A stretch of 64,000 bases of DNA from Pempheris klunzingeri (Eukaryota > Chordata > Actinopteri > Acropomatiformes > Pempheridae), in contig NC_092012.1 in NCBI RefSeq assembly GCF_042242105.1, forward strand, positions 16,002,543-16,066,542, read 5' to 3'. A program made the position numbers and the translations under genes. Under the pieces are notes generated by a model. That model saw nothing but the letters and a program-made list of their open reading frames with translations, was not told where the DNA came from and searched no databases. This document shows, piece by piece, positions 23,223-36,720 of the stretch; within the stretch, counting starts at the first letter, position 1, and each line of letters opens with the position of its first letter.

Positions 23223-26200
23223 TCAGACAGTGTCATTCACAAGAGTCTCTGTTGAGAGCCAGATCCTCGCCCCGTTCAGAAATTTGCTGATGGGGGTCCC
23301 ATGGATACTGCGGCGGCACAAGTTTCCCACTGGGGTGAAAGGAAAGGAGGAGGTGAGGAAGTCTGGAGATGTAGGGGGGTCATGTGGGGAACTGGCCTTA
23401 AAGTACATCCTCCTTTGGTCTGAAGGGGGTCCACTTGGGCTGGGGAGAGGCGTGCTGCCTGGACTGGGTCCCTTATACTGCTTGAGCTGGTTCTGCAGTA
23501 TCTCAATTTCATCGACCAGTTGGGAGAGCTTGTGGTAGGCGGTGATGGGGCCTCCTCTGGGGATGCAGGCTTCAGGAACCCAGCGGAGAAAGAAGAGCTT
23601 CCAGAGAGCCACGTGTGACGGCATGAGCAGGGGAATCAGGAGGCCCTGCTGGTCGGCAGGTCGAGAGAACCAGTCCCTGAAGAAGCGCTCCGACGGGCTT
23701 TCGTCTTTCACTGGTGAGAAATCAGGCTTCAGCTCTGAAACCAGAGACCCCCGTCGGGTCAGTGTCTCCTCCCCTCCACCCTTCAGTCCATTGCGCAGAG
23801 ATGCAGGCGTTCCTCGCAAAGTGGAGCTGTAGGTTTTCTGCTGGAGGAGGGACACACTGTTAGTTTACTTTCACTAGGCATGATAAATTATCTCTGTGAC
23901 AGGGTGCAGCAGTGGGCTGCAGTGGGCTGCACCCTGTCACTTGTTCCTCACTCTCCACCTGTGCTGTCAAATTGTCATCATTCTGAAAACCACGACTTAA
24001 AAAATAAATCCTTGTTTTTTTCTTGTGTAATAATTCACCCTCTGTGCCCATTTTGAAGTTGCTGATGTCACAAAAACAACATGCTACTCATAAAATCTCA
24101 GCAGCAGTAAACAAAACTGCTGACTGGATGGGTTGCTTATGTTAAACATTTACTCCATCAGAAATTGCACGTATTTCAGCAAAGTCCCTCGGAACATATT
24201 AATACCGACCAGCCTGAGGTGACACATTTTGAATATACTTGCACCATTATCGAGCCTAACCTGGCCTTGAAAATAAGGAGTGTTGAGCACTGTAAATTAA
24301 ATCAGATAAAGAGATCAGATGTGATACTCATCCTACAACAGCCAAGAAAAAGCACAAACGCTGTAAAAACTGTCTGGAATTTAAGTGTTTGTAATATGTC
24401 CAAGGTACCACGTGAAGAGAGCAAGCACATAAAACACACTATAAACTTGCTCGTTGTGTTATGTACCTTTGCGCGTCTGAAGGTTTTCACTTCCCCATTC
24501 TGAACACAGGCAACTCCTTTGCCTATGTACATGGGGTTGTTGAAGAGGGTTTGGTCTTTAGTGGAGTACTGCTGCGACCAGTCCCAAACAGGAGGGAAAT
24601 ACACAGCCTGGTCTTCTCCTTGAGGGATGGCTTTATTCTTGGCAAAGTCCTGTAACGTAAACACACGATTATTTATACCCAGTACATAATACTACATAGA
24701 AAACGTTATTTTACACTATGAAAAAAACCTTCCAGACTTGAGGCGACAATGCATGAAGGTAAAAAAAATAATAATAATTTGTTTTCGTCAAATGTATTGG
24801 TTACTTTCCTGACCACAAGCTAAATGTTTTCTTATCTGTGTGCATGACATTGTAGTCTTTCCTGTCAGCTGTTATCTGACACACACAAAAGAAAATTACA
24901 GTCCTTGACATGAAATGACACCACAAAAACAAGGTTGCTCTGGTTCATGCTATCACCTGGGATTAAAACGTGTTTTTCATTTTTCTGACAAAGACACATA
25001 TGCACACATATGACACACATTCTGACAGATCTAATATTAGATAATGATATTTTTAAGTGCAAAATTGCTCTACTACAACATAATACAAACATATATTCAG
25101 AATTACTGTATAGTTAAATCTTTTGCATTTGGTGCTCAGGGTTATAAAAAACATCATTGTTCACCGAGGCATTTCAGTGCATAAATATATCAGTTCAATG
25201 AAATGATAGATAGATGCACGTACAATTATATGCATGTATCCCTCACCATTAAGTGCTGAGCACGCTGTTTGGGAGAACTGAAGAGGAAAGTACTGAAGAG
25301 TGGGATCCACATGCTGTCACTCAGTACCGTCAGATAGGCCTCTGTGAACTCAAATGCTGCTGGGTACTGGTTCATCATCTGCCACACGCAGTCCAGGAAC
25401 AGCATGAACAGTGGGGACTAGGCCGAGAGAACAGTGAGAACCAAACAACAAGAAGTGTAAGTGCTTGAGCAAATCTATTAGGTCTGAGACTGGGTTATTT
25501 ACTGCAAGACTAAGTACCTCCACTTTGTCATTCTTCTTTAAGTGGTTGCATCTGTCCAAGAAGCGATGGCCAGCCATCACCCACTCCTTCTGCACCAAAC
25601 TTTGAAAGCCAATGAGGCTGCGATAATGAGGGTCCAACATGAGTTGCACTAAGGAGGATACTACGCAGCTTAGGTCTCTGTCTTCTTCCTCTGCACAGGT
25701 GTAAAACAAAAAGAGACACCAAAAGCTTCAAGAGGCCAGTGTTTTAAATGCACTTTGGCAGATGTGAAACATGTTTGAATATTGGTACATTACAAATGAT
25801 GGACAAATAAAATCAAAAGTTCAGAAAAAAACAATGCTGTTGCTCTGTAGCTACCTGGCTTTAAACTGTGAAGCTTCACCTCAAAACACTGAGTGGACAT
25901 TTGACTGACAAAGACAACTTACAAAGAGCGAGCTTTACCTTGAAGAATGACTGAAGAATTCTTTCCATCCAAAAGGTACACGATCTCAGCCGAGTGTTTC
26001 AGGAAAGCCCTTGAATCACAAACAGAACATAAATGTTAACTGACTTTGAAAAACAAGTAGTGTTATTTTCAGTAACCAGCTTTGCGCTAATAAGTTTATG
26101 CAACGCACCAAAGAAGCACATCAATAGCTTGGCAAAATATAGACGTAATTATCTTTAATAATTCTTTTGCTTGTCGACCAATCACTGACCAGGCAAACAC

Positions 26201-29200
26201 CAGCTATAGATTTCAAGGCTGAATAATCATGCTGTTAAAACTAGTAACTATGCTTATGAATGTATATTTACACAAAGATAAAATCAACAAATAATAATGT
26301 ATACTGGATGCGTAAATGCATCTTAGACAAGTGTAGACAGTCAAAAACAATACAAAATGTTCATGCAGGGATGTTATGTTCCAGATGGACCGATAGGAAT
26401 AACAAGAACACCATGAAGTCCAGCCAGACATTTTTAATTTAGGCTTTGCATAAACTATCACAAAATTGGGAGTTCGTGCAGTGTCAGCTGTTTACATACC
26501 TGACGCACTCCAGCCATCGTGAGTTTTCAATAGAGGAAAGCCACCTCTCCTCAGACTCCTCAAAAGGATCTGCACACAATCAAAACGGTCAAACACTTGC
26601 ACACCTACAAAACCATCTCAAGAAATCCCTTCCATTTCGAGAGGAATGTGCATCGAGATATGTTTAGACAGAAGCTGTTACCACTGAGAGTTGCAATGAG
26701 GCTCACCTATGACACAGATCTGCCTGACTTTAGCAAAGGCACTCTGGATTTCCTGGATATTAGGCAGACACTTGTCTAGTTCTGACCTGACCACTTCACT
26801 CCGCTGTGGGTGGCTCTTTGTGATGGCAGTAAAGACCCTAAAACAACACAAGACAGACACTGAACGCTGTGGCATTTTTGTGTGAAAAACAAAGTAGAAA
26901 CAACACTTTATATACATGTTTTGAATCTGAATGAAACAGAGGAGTTTGCTGTACCGCTGATCAATCTTCCTCTGCTGTATTGGATCAGTTATGCTGGCCA
27001 TGCGGACAAGAGCACTTCCATTTGGGTGATTCCAGCACCAGGCCTACAAGGAAAAATGTACAGAAATAAGACATGAATGAGTGGGTAAATAAAAGGAAGG
27101 ATCAATCAAACTGGACGCTACTTGGCATTGGTACATAATGATAACAAATGACTCCAGTGGCAGACATCATTGGCCTAATAATAAATAACTAAAATGGATA
27201 AATGGACAAAGCTGGTCAAACAACACACATTAAATGGAAAATGCAGAGCATAAGTACTCACAGGGATGCGGTTATCAGTGAAGAATAAGGAGTACTGCTT
27301 TAGGTCCTGATCTGCCAGAGAAACTGGGACCACAATGTACTCTGGAAGACTAAAAAGAAGAGTTAAAGAAAGACAGGTGTTACACATGAATTAGACACAA
27401 GACAGCATTTGGAAAAGAAAAACACATCTAGGAAAATGTAGTTTAATGTTTCCCACAACTTTCAGTTTTCTAGTCAGAAATTAACATCCTAAAGCAGAAA
27501 CTGATCATTTAAGCTATATTCCTTATATTTTGCATTACTTACCCATACCCATCTTTTTCATATGAATATTACAAGAATGTTGCTTCATGCTGACCTACCA
27601 AAATATTACTAGTGGTAATGGTACTGAGAGCCTTTGTTGATGATCTGTATGTAACTTGCTGTGTTGGTCCCAAAGATCTAATCTGGTGAGTATCTAGAGG
27701 TTGTTGTTTTTTTTTTAGAGTGTACTGTGAGTATTGTTTTGGCCTCATGTGATGTTTCAAGTTTGGTGCAAGCTATTATTATGCAATTTTGAGTCTTTTC
27801 TCAGTTCCACATAAAATACTGCACAATCCTTACTTTGTAACCCATCATGACATCACCACTGAACTCAGTTGAATAGCATGTATTGTCTAAAATAGACCTG
27901 CATGGTTCGCTGAGACATTCACATTCAGTCTTTAGAGTGTCTGTAATAACTGAGGCCAACTGAAGGAGCGACAGATATGCTCTGCCCATAATGGCCAACA
28001 TAAATTGCATACAATAAACAACAAGAGCTGAAACCTTGGGGAGATGGCATAACTCTCGTTGATGGAGCACACTCTCCACTCTGATGCCCCTGTTCTCTTG
28101 ATCTCTCGATCCCAGTCTGAGGAGCGGTCAAAAATGGGGGTCTGGAATCCTCCTCGAGGGGTGGAACCATTGACTCGCTCCCCTGGAAATTAGGAAAAAA
28201 TTTAGAATTTTTTTAGAAAGCTTAATTTCTTTAAAAATTAAAAATGTGATTATGTTCTTTAGAAATTAAACATGGATAATTACGTTGGCAAGACATACAA
28301 TTCTTAAATGTGCACAAACAGGTCAAGTTAACAGGTTTTAAAAAACACAGTGTGTCTTTTAGCAGCAATACAATAAATTTGGTATGCTAAATGCGTACCT
28401 TTGGATTCATGGTATCGCCGCCCTTGATACTCAAACCCAAATAGCAGTTGAAGATCAGCTGGATGGGAATAGTGGGCAATAGCGAGGCAAACCTAGAATA
28501 AAAGGACACAAAAGTACAACACAATAGAAGTAGATCTGAATGGCGGTGTCAATTAAACATTATCACAGCCGATTAGATGCACATTAGGTACATTAGGTGC
28601 ACAGCCATTTGTACTCCCAGTTCACTCAGAGTGCTAAAATGACCTCTGAGGCACGTTCTTTAACCATACAAACACAAGAACAAGTGAAACCTGGGAAAGC
28701 AAATGTTTAACTGTCAGCCTACTGGCTCTGGGTTTACAGGACTGAATCTCTCTGTGGCTCCACTGGAGTCACACAAAGCAGTCATTCAGTAGTGAAGCTG
28801 TGAATAACACGAGAGGACACAGAAAAAAGTGTGTGTAGACAAGGCTTCTCCCAACTCTGTAATTTCCTATGGCAAAATAAGCTATTATAGGCTGGCTTAA
28901 GTCCACATGTCACAAAGAAAAAAAAAAAGAACTGAGCCCTGTTTTAGGTTCACACTGTAATTACATACATGGTGTCCATAAATAAACTCACAAGCAGTGA
29001 GGAAGGGCAGACTCATTTCTGTTTCAGTGCGCTGTACATAATCAACTCTCCATATGCTGTTGTAAGGACATTAAATAAAGTGATCACTAAATTAGAAATA
29101 AATTAAATCAAGAGTAGTAGCATTGGGACCCAAGACAGTGGCAATGCCATGCTATAATAACACTGTTAGCCAAATATGTTGCAGGTGTGCGCAGTAGAGT

Positions 29201-32200
29201 CCTCTAAACCCTACACAAAAATTGCTCCCAGATGACACGGGAGGAGATCAGACATGCAACTGTGTACGCTCACATTCATGTACAGCTCACTGGCACACTG
29301 TAACGAGATATGCAGCTGCCTCACGGTCATGTAGTGAGGCAGCTGTATATCTGCAAGGAGCCAAACTCTCCTGGAGACCTTCACGGACATAATTCACAAA
29401 TACACATTTACTTCCAGGACTTCCACAACTCCAGATGCCACCATGTTTTTAATAATAGATCTATGCTTATAGAGCTTATATAGTGTGCTGATGGTTTATT
29501 TTGAGTTGGTTAAGTATATCTATAAGAGAGTCACACGTTCCCAGGGACTGTTAAGTTCTGCTGAAGGTGAAAACATCCTGGTTTCATCTTTTTAATCATG
29601 CTACCAACATTTTCCAAAATTAACTAGAAGGGCTTGAAATCCTTTGTTAACTCTAAATCCACTGCTAGTTACCACAACAGCTCAAATGACTACCTAAGTG
29701 ACAAATGTAACCAAGGAAATACATGTTTTCCTGGCCTTTAAGACGACATTACATTTGGGTGGCCCCAGTTCTTTAAGCTGCATTTCAAGTGTTTGAATCA
29801 ATGGCTCTACATGGTTGTTCACTGAATCTGTACTATTAAGGATTAGCTTTAATTTCCCTTGTGTGTAACTATCTCCTGAAATTTTAATATAAAACACCAG
29901 TCGTCATTCCCAAAATATGAGGACATTATATCAATACACACTGCTAAATACACTGACATACAGTTCCCTCAACTGAGCTCTGATTTGAAGAAAGACACAT
30001 CTGTCCATCCACTCTCTCTGTGCAGGAGATGAGTCAGAGTCACACTGCCTGTTGCTCCTACAATCAGGATCATTCTCTCTGTTTCCTTTGCCTTGAATGG
30101 GCATTGTTCTTAATGTCTCTTATTCATTGTTTGGCTCATGGCCACGCTGAACATGCTTTTTGAAAAGTTAGTCATTTATATTCAGATGGAGGGTGAGAGA
30201 GTAGCACATCAAAGTTTGTATGATATAAATATCCTTGTCACTGAGGAAGGAGGCATTGCACTGAAACTGAGAGTGTGTGCGTGTGTGTGTGTGTGTAGGA
30301 AGCTCACACGGTCAGGAAAGGAAAAGTTTGGTCAGCAGCAACTGACAGTGAAATGGGCAGGGGGAAACTGAGAAAAAGAGGAATGGTTGATACTGAGCAA
30401 TTAGTTATTTGGCGGTATTGGCATTAAGAGGCAACTGAAAGCGACTATGTGTAGACTCTTTATGAGATTCTTTCAAATTACTATGATGGCAAGTTTTCCT
30501 AAAAGCATAAAAATGAGGCCATTGGGGCAAAAATTTGTGTCATCTGTATTGTGCTCTGTTCATTCATCTCAGTGTGTCCATGAGTTGGATCAATGGAAGT
30601 AATGAGGTGCATGCATTTTTGTTGCTGCCAAGGAAGGCCCCAAAGTCAGAAAGGAGAAATGTTCAGTCTTTACACATAGTGGCTTTACCCTTAAATTATG
30701 ATCAGCATAATTGTTTTTTAATATTCATTTTACCATTCAGTTTCACTCACCTTTTTGGCACTCTCAGGCCCAGCCTCATCGAAGCAGAACCTCATGATGC
30801 GCAAGTCTTTGCAGTAGAGTATCAGCTCTGTTGGGTTGAACTTCAGCTTTTGGTTTGACCCCAATACTTTCCTCTTCCCCTTTGTATCATTCACTGAGAG
30901 GAACAAACACAAAATACCACTAGAGAACTTCTACTTATGCAGATGCCAGTGTTTAGGGATGTAAGACAGAATTTCAAAGCAAATCCTCATGCTTCATCAC
31001 TGTAATACAATAAGCCTCGCTCCTGGCAGTTGCTCTTGCAGTGTCAGCAATCGACAGCAATGACACAACAAGGCTGATCCCAGCCGCGCTGCACTGCCAC
31101 TAATCACTGCCTTAGCAGTGACATCACTTGTTATCAGATTGCTGACCATTAAAAAAAAACAACAAACGAGAACGGTCACCCAAGCACTCAAAGATTAATG
31201 AAGGCCCATCTAACTTTAACTCTAATCGTAGATCACTCTTGGCTTAGGATGCTAACCGTCATCAATCAAGTATTCAATCAACAGAAATCTGATTGAGAAA
31301 GAGCTTAAACATCTTCTGAATATACTTTTAAAATGGTTATATCAGCTTGCTTTTACTAGAAAATCAATAGTTTGGGGTATTCTGGCTAGACAGCATTATT
31401 ATTTCTGAGATAAGCATTTAGACTCGTAACAAAATTTCTACGTGTGGAAGTCAAAGGGTGAATGTCTAATCTAATTCTAAAGTCTAAGGTTTGACACAAA
31501 TTTTGGCACCACATGTACCTGTAACTACTTGCTCCAGGCAGGTGAGGGGGATGTCGTGCTCTCCAAGCAGGAGGTGGGACAACTTCGACTTCTGTTGTAA
31601 AGGCAAACAACAAAAAGGGAGAATAATTACATTGACATCCTGTAGGCATTATATTACACCCATAACTGACTGACTGAAATAATCTCTCAGATACTGGCGG
31701 GCTGATCCGCTCGGACTGAGCAATGATCAAGTTCCATTTTGTTTTTATGGCAACAATCTGCCGCATAGCTGGAAATGACGTCTGTTCTCTCACTTCTTGT
31801 GCCATATCACTGACAATGTAGTGCAGGAAAGTACACAAGTTTTCCTTCCTCCTTGCCAGATGCGCAGCACATAGAAACATAGCTGTGGAAATACAAGTAT
31901 TATAGCTACCCAGCTTTATGCTGGTAGATTCCATAGATATAAAACCGGAACTGGAGCCATGGGAGGGCAATCTTTATTTCAAACCTGATAAAACGTCAAC
32001 ATTTTTAAGAAGTGTACGAGGGCGTTTTCACACCAATAGTATCATAATGACAGGGCTGCTAAATATTCACAGCAAAGTCAATTGCCATTAATACATACCT
32101 GTTTAGATGGGGCATCTTGGGGGATGAAGGAGACCTTAAAGTTAGTGCATATCAATTTCCCCCAAAGGTCATCCTGGCTGCTTTCAGCGCTGATGCATTT

Positions 32201-35200
32201 CCTCACAAAGTTCACCTCATTAACTACTATCTCCCCTGATGACAAACAAATGAGAGGAAACAATATGTGAGTGTAAAACCTAGACCTTGCTACTGTAGCA
32301 CAAGAAAGAATGCAGAAAGTGAAGGTCACAAAGACAAAGTAAAGAAGCTGAAGCTCAATTTGCTTGCCTCAAACAAAAGATAACCCCCTTACAACCAGTT
32401 AAGCTATTAATTATTAAGGTTGTTAATTAAACAATGAAATCCCATTGGGTATACGATTATTACTATGTGCATAATTAAGTTGAAATATCTAATGTTTTCA
32501 GTAAAGAAAACAAGTTAGAACTTAAAACAAGTTCAACTAGTCTAGATTTAATCTTACTTATCTTGTATGAACCTCTGTTGTTTAACTGGCGGTCCCATTT
32601 CCTTTAGTAGGCAGGAAAGTAAATGACAAACATCTTACTGTGCTTAAGCCTAACAGAAAACATTACACTTCACTTTATTGCTCAGTGCAAAATAAACCTA
32701 TGCCAAAAATTCAGTGATACCTTTTGTCAGTCACCAAAACTTTTCTTACTTAGTAAGTACGCAACTAGTCAAGAGGAGTAGGTCATTTCTAAATCTCATC
32801 TCAAATGCTTTCCTGTAAGAGTAGCATGGTTGTGAAAAGCTGTGTTGCAAAGTGATTCTAAAAAGCTGAAGCTGAAGAAAAGCCAAAAGTCTGAGATAAA
32901 AAGTGGGACAGTAAGCCCCTTCAGTTCTGCCACATGCACAGTCACATTATGGCTTTCACTTCAGCTTTGGGCTAATGGGGAAGTTTTTCATACACTTTTT
33001 TTAAGAGTAACATGACCCTTCCCTTTAAACATGATCACAAGACGATTAATGCATTGACAAGAATGTGACTATAAAAAGTTTCCCCACGGATTTTTAAAAG
33101 ATTAACACTAGGCCAGCAGGGTGGAGTCCTACAGACAGTCACATCAAAAGATTGCCTCAGAGCAGCATGCAGTGAGCATGCAGCGAGCATGCAGCGAGTT
33201 AAAAACAAGTAACTGATAATGAAACTTGTTTGTCTTTGTCTGCCCAGCTCCATAATCGAGATGGGAAAGGACCGACGACCAGTAGTAAATGCTGCCTGGG
33301 AATGGATGGAGGGTTTGCAAATGAAGGATTTTTTTTTTTTAAAGAGTGCCTCTAAGGAACCCGTGAACAGATGTAAACCTGACAAACTGCAACTACTTTA
33401 TGTCTTAAGAGTTCTCTTACTTTATGGAGGACATTACTGTATATTTACTCCAAATAACACACAGCGCAACACTATGCAAAGGGTGTGTCAAGACACTCCC
33501 ATGAGGGTCCCAAATTAACCGCTCAGACCTGAACCAGAATAAATCACTGAAGTGAAAGCTGTCCTGCTGCTCCAGTTAATGAACGAACTACACGCAAGAC
33601 TTTGGTGCCATAATGGAAAAAATATGCATTGATTGGCACAGCTTGAGAGAATTAAGAAGTCCACATTTAAAATCCACTTTGATTATAGAGTTTCAAAGCA
33701 GTTGTTTCCTGTAAAAATGTAACTTCAAACATCTGAGACATGGAAACTGTTAGAGACGACCTGCGCTGCTAAGAGTCCTAAACGGCTGTTCATGCAAATA
33801 TCGTCTGTGGGGAGATGTTTTTAAATTCTCATGAGAGGATGCACTCATCGTGAGAAAACTGAACAAACACTACACCTACACTTTAACAGGTCAAATTCGG
33901 GTGGTGCTGACTGACAACTACATTGACATTTGAGAAACAATGACAGATTGCTAATGCTCCTATTGTTTGTGTGTGTGTTAAACATATTTAACAGTGACAC
34001 TGAACCAGAATCTGATTATGTTTTAAGCAATAAGTAATATTGAGGATTTCCTGCTTTTTAAAATTTAAGATGATGGAGATGGGAAATGGAATAAGATTAA
34101 AGGCAATAAAGGATGTCCACAATAATTAGTCAGCATGGGTATTAGCTTAGGTTGATACAGAATGACGCGTGACTGCCTCAGCTGAGAAACCTGTCAGACC
34201 AGTCTGGTTAAAAACTGCCAGCTATGTAAAATAAAAATAGGATGACTTATTATCCAAGTCTATGAATTGAGCTTCATCCAAGCTTTCACTTGAGAGACTA
34301 GAGACTTTGAGACTACTTAGTGGTCTAAGGAAATCCAACACTGACTCACAGTGTTGCAAATGGGACAAAAGGAAGTAACATACCCAATTCTCTGTTCAAG
34401 AAACTTGATGCTGAACTCTCAAAGACCACTGCTGAGTTTGACAATTTAAAGTTTGAGAGCCATTCTAGACATCTAAATTATAGAGTGAATTGGACTGACA
34501 GTCTTTTAGTAACATAATAACCAACTTTAGATCAAATAGACAGATCTTTTTCAGGTTTTATTTTTTTTTGGTGCCATCTATTCTCAGGGTAAAGCAGAAA
34601 ATAAACTTACCTTGAAGTAACTTTGGCTCCAATTTTTTAATAGGCGGTTCAACAGTTTTCTTCACATCAGTCTAAAAGAAAGCATAAACCGGAGTGTTAA
34701 TGAATAATGGCAAAAATGTGTCATTACATGGTGGAGGGGCTACAGAATTAGCACTCAGATGTGTGCTAGTGTTGTAAACAAAGCATTGGCCTGACAATTC
34801 TCGACACGCCTAAGATTTAACCGTTGCTGTCATGTGACCACACTGGACATCCTGACAGCTGTTATGATATGTTTTGTTGCAATTAATACTTCATAAACAG
34901 TAAAAACATGTGGTAATGAGTGATACGCAATGGTACAAGCGGTTTGCACAAGTAGAAGGAACTAAAGATTCACAGCGACCAACCACTGCGATTGCTATTA
35001 ATACGATATCTCCAAATACTGCTCACACTTGCAGATACAGTGACAGCCCATAATAGTCATGTGTTTTTCAGTTCCAGCTCTGCTCCAGTTCACAGATTTC
35101 CAGAGAATGAATGACTATGAGGCTAAAGTGCTGACTTTTGGCTTTAGGAGGTCTGGGGTGGAAGTGTAACAATCATAGCCTTTTCTAAACAGTTGGTTTG

Positions 35201-36228
35201 TAAGTATAAAAGGAGCTACAATTTCTATACTGTTCATCAGACGTGGTTGTAAATAATCTCAATTTACAGCTAAAATTCATTTAAACTCCAAATGTTCTGG
35301 AGTGCAAAGCCTTAACAAACCCTACCCAAATATTAGAACTGCAGTGTACAAGAAAAAGCAAAAATGAAATGGTCACAACATATTACATTAGATAAGCAAA
35401 GCAGTGGAGCTTCCCAACAGCTTCTTTTCCAGATCTGGGTAAAGTGCATCATTGCAATTCATTGATATACTCTCATACATATGCAGTCACTGCAATGCTG
35501 TTTTTATGTGAATACCAAGACCAGAGCATGCCCATGACAATATAAAGATGACGATGATGCTTTTAAACTACACTACAATCACTGATGAACACTTTCTTAA
35601 AACTAAATGCCAATGAAATAATGTTAGATGTAAAAAAATTAAAAAAAAAAAAAAAAACTAGTCTTGACCTTGCGGGTACAAACACTGATTTTGTTTGGGT
35701 TTTTACACAAGCGTCTGTAAGCAAACCCTGTGATTTGCCTGGAAGGTGCATACACCTGCAGCCACTACCCCTACAAAGACAGTGCCAATTTATAGTTGAG
35801 TAATTATTCTCCTTCTCAACAAGGTATCAGAGTCACCATTCAAAGAAAAATTAAAAACAGCAGAAGAGAGAAAACTATTACTTCTTCTAGCCAGTGACAT
35901 TTCATTTGACATTAATTATGAATAAACAAAGGGCGATCTGGCCGAATGCTTCTGCTCATTCATATTTTTATATCAAACTCTACAGATATAGCACCTCCTT
36001 TTCTGGCCATCTCCCCTTACGATCTTGACCACACGTCAATTATCAACTTTCCTTCCGTTACACCCCAGTCACGACAACTTTAGTCTGAATTAACTCAAGA
36101 CTTTGACGCTGTAACGTTACAGTGAGGTGAAAACTGAAGTGAGCTGTTATCAGTCACAAGCAGAAACATACCTGTACCGGCGGAAGATAACACTTGAAGG
36201 TTGGTTTCATGGGTTTGACAGAAAACAT
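23223..36228 (-). CDS. mtmr10: Myotubularin-related protein 10 (pseudophosphatase), complete, 767 aa
   Basis: Sixteen coding exons, in gene order: 36172-36228, 34611-34671, 32099-32235, 31519-31591, 30751-30893, 28399-28492, 28035-28182, 27262-27349, 26955-27043, 26707-26837, 26500-26569, 25939-26009, 25518-25690, 25247-25417, 24467-24649, 23223-23837 (or to 23840). All borders are GT-AG and every phase closes. The start gives MFSVKPMKPTFKCYLPPVQ. Exons 2-5 carry the PH-GRAM part (GEIVVNEVNFVRKC, NQKLKFNPTELILYCKD, FDEAGPESAKK). Exons 6-14 carry the phosphatase-like fold (SDWDREIKRTGAS, LPEYIVVPVSLADQDLK, WCWNHPNGSALVRMA, DRCNHLKKND). Exons 15-16 carry the C-terminal region (FFRDWFSRPAD, SSFPFTPVGNLCRRS, IWLSTETLVND). 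It is collinear with human MTMR10 (777 aa as recalled). The catalytic HCxxGxDR motif is absent: the aligned site (residues 384-396) reads VILQEEEDRDLSC. A scaffold or regulatory role with active myotubularins is therefore inferred. Confidence 0.96.
23838..23843 (-). other. NAGNAG tandem splice acceptor of the last mtmr10 exon
   Basis: On the minus strand the acceptor reads CCAGCAG before AAAACCTAC. Using the first AG gives AK-QKTYSS; using the second gives AK-KTYSS, which matches the human KKSYSS order. Both keep the frame and differ by one Gln. Confidence 0.75.
23896..23940. repeat. Perfect 15-bp inverted repeat (stem-loop)
   Basis: Arms 23896-23910 (GTGACAGGGTGCAGC) and 23926-23940 are exact reverse complements around a 15-base loop. 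The region also contains two copies of AGTGGGCTGC (911-930 of the 23 kb block). It lies in the last mtmr10 intron, 55-60 bp upstream of the NAGNAG acceptor in transcript sense. Confidence 0.9.
28493..30750 (-). other. mtmr10 intron 5
   Basis: Donor and acceptor are consensus. The intron is AT-rich, with a (GT)8 at 30281-30296 and a long hairpin at 29306-29352. I see no coding exon. Confidence 0.85.
29306..29352. repeat. Near-perfect 19-bp inverted repeat with 9-base loop
   Basis: Arm 29306-29324 pairs with 29334-29352 at 18 of 19 positions, and the one mismatch can pair as G-U on one strand. It lies inside an mtmr10 intron. The 47-nt hairpin is shorter than a typical microRNA precursor, so its function is open. 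Confidence 0.85.
32236..34610 (-). other. mtmr10 intron 2
   Basis: Bounded by consensus sites. It contains a short tandem repeat of an 11-bp GAGCATGCAGC-like unit at about 33163-33198. Nothing coding is seen. Confidence 0.85.
34672..36171 (-). other. mtmr10 intron 1
   Basis: AT-rich intron with an A run near 35640-35657. No exon or element is recognised. Confidence 0.85.
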
Positions 36229-36720
36229 TGTTTATGTCCGCCCTCTCAGTGATGTTGCTGAACGGTCGGGTGGAAAAAAACAACCCAAAAGGAGCCTTAA
36301 AGAAAGTTTATGTCAGCCCTTAACAGAGTAAATCCGAGACGTCTGTGTGTAAAATATTCATCGAGACGGCCTGGACCAGCGACGGCACTCCTCCATTTCG
36401 ATAAGCAGTCAAGTAGCAGATTACGCTGGCTGGTTGAAAAAGTTGACAGAAGTTAACGATGGGACGTCGGCGTTAGCCTGGTTAGCTAGCTAGCATAAAG
36501 TACTGCATGAAGTTTAGAAACGCCCGTCCCAGATACACCGATTAAAATCACGTAGAAGCGTCCGCTGCGTGTCTACATTTTCTTTCCACCTGTTACTGTA
36601 TTTGTTGGCCTCAGCGACTTCCTGAAAGTCTGACAAATTCAGCCAAACGCAGTATCTGATGCAGTGAAGGACTTAACGGCCATGTTTATAATGCGCCGAG
36701 GTCCCGCCCTACTTCCGGGC
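36229..36720 (-). promoter_or_regulatory. mtmr10 5' UTR and promoter region
   Basis: CpG content rises upstream of the mtmr10 ATG. The region contains GTTAGCTAGCTAG (36481-36493), a GC-rich stretch and an ETS-type ACTTCCGG (36711-36718). No TATA box is evident. The start site is inferred to lie between about 36300 and 36700. Confidence 0.5.
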
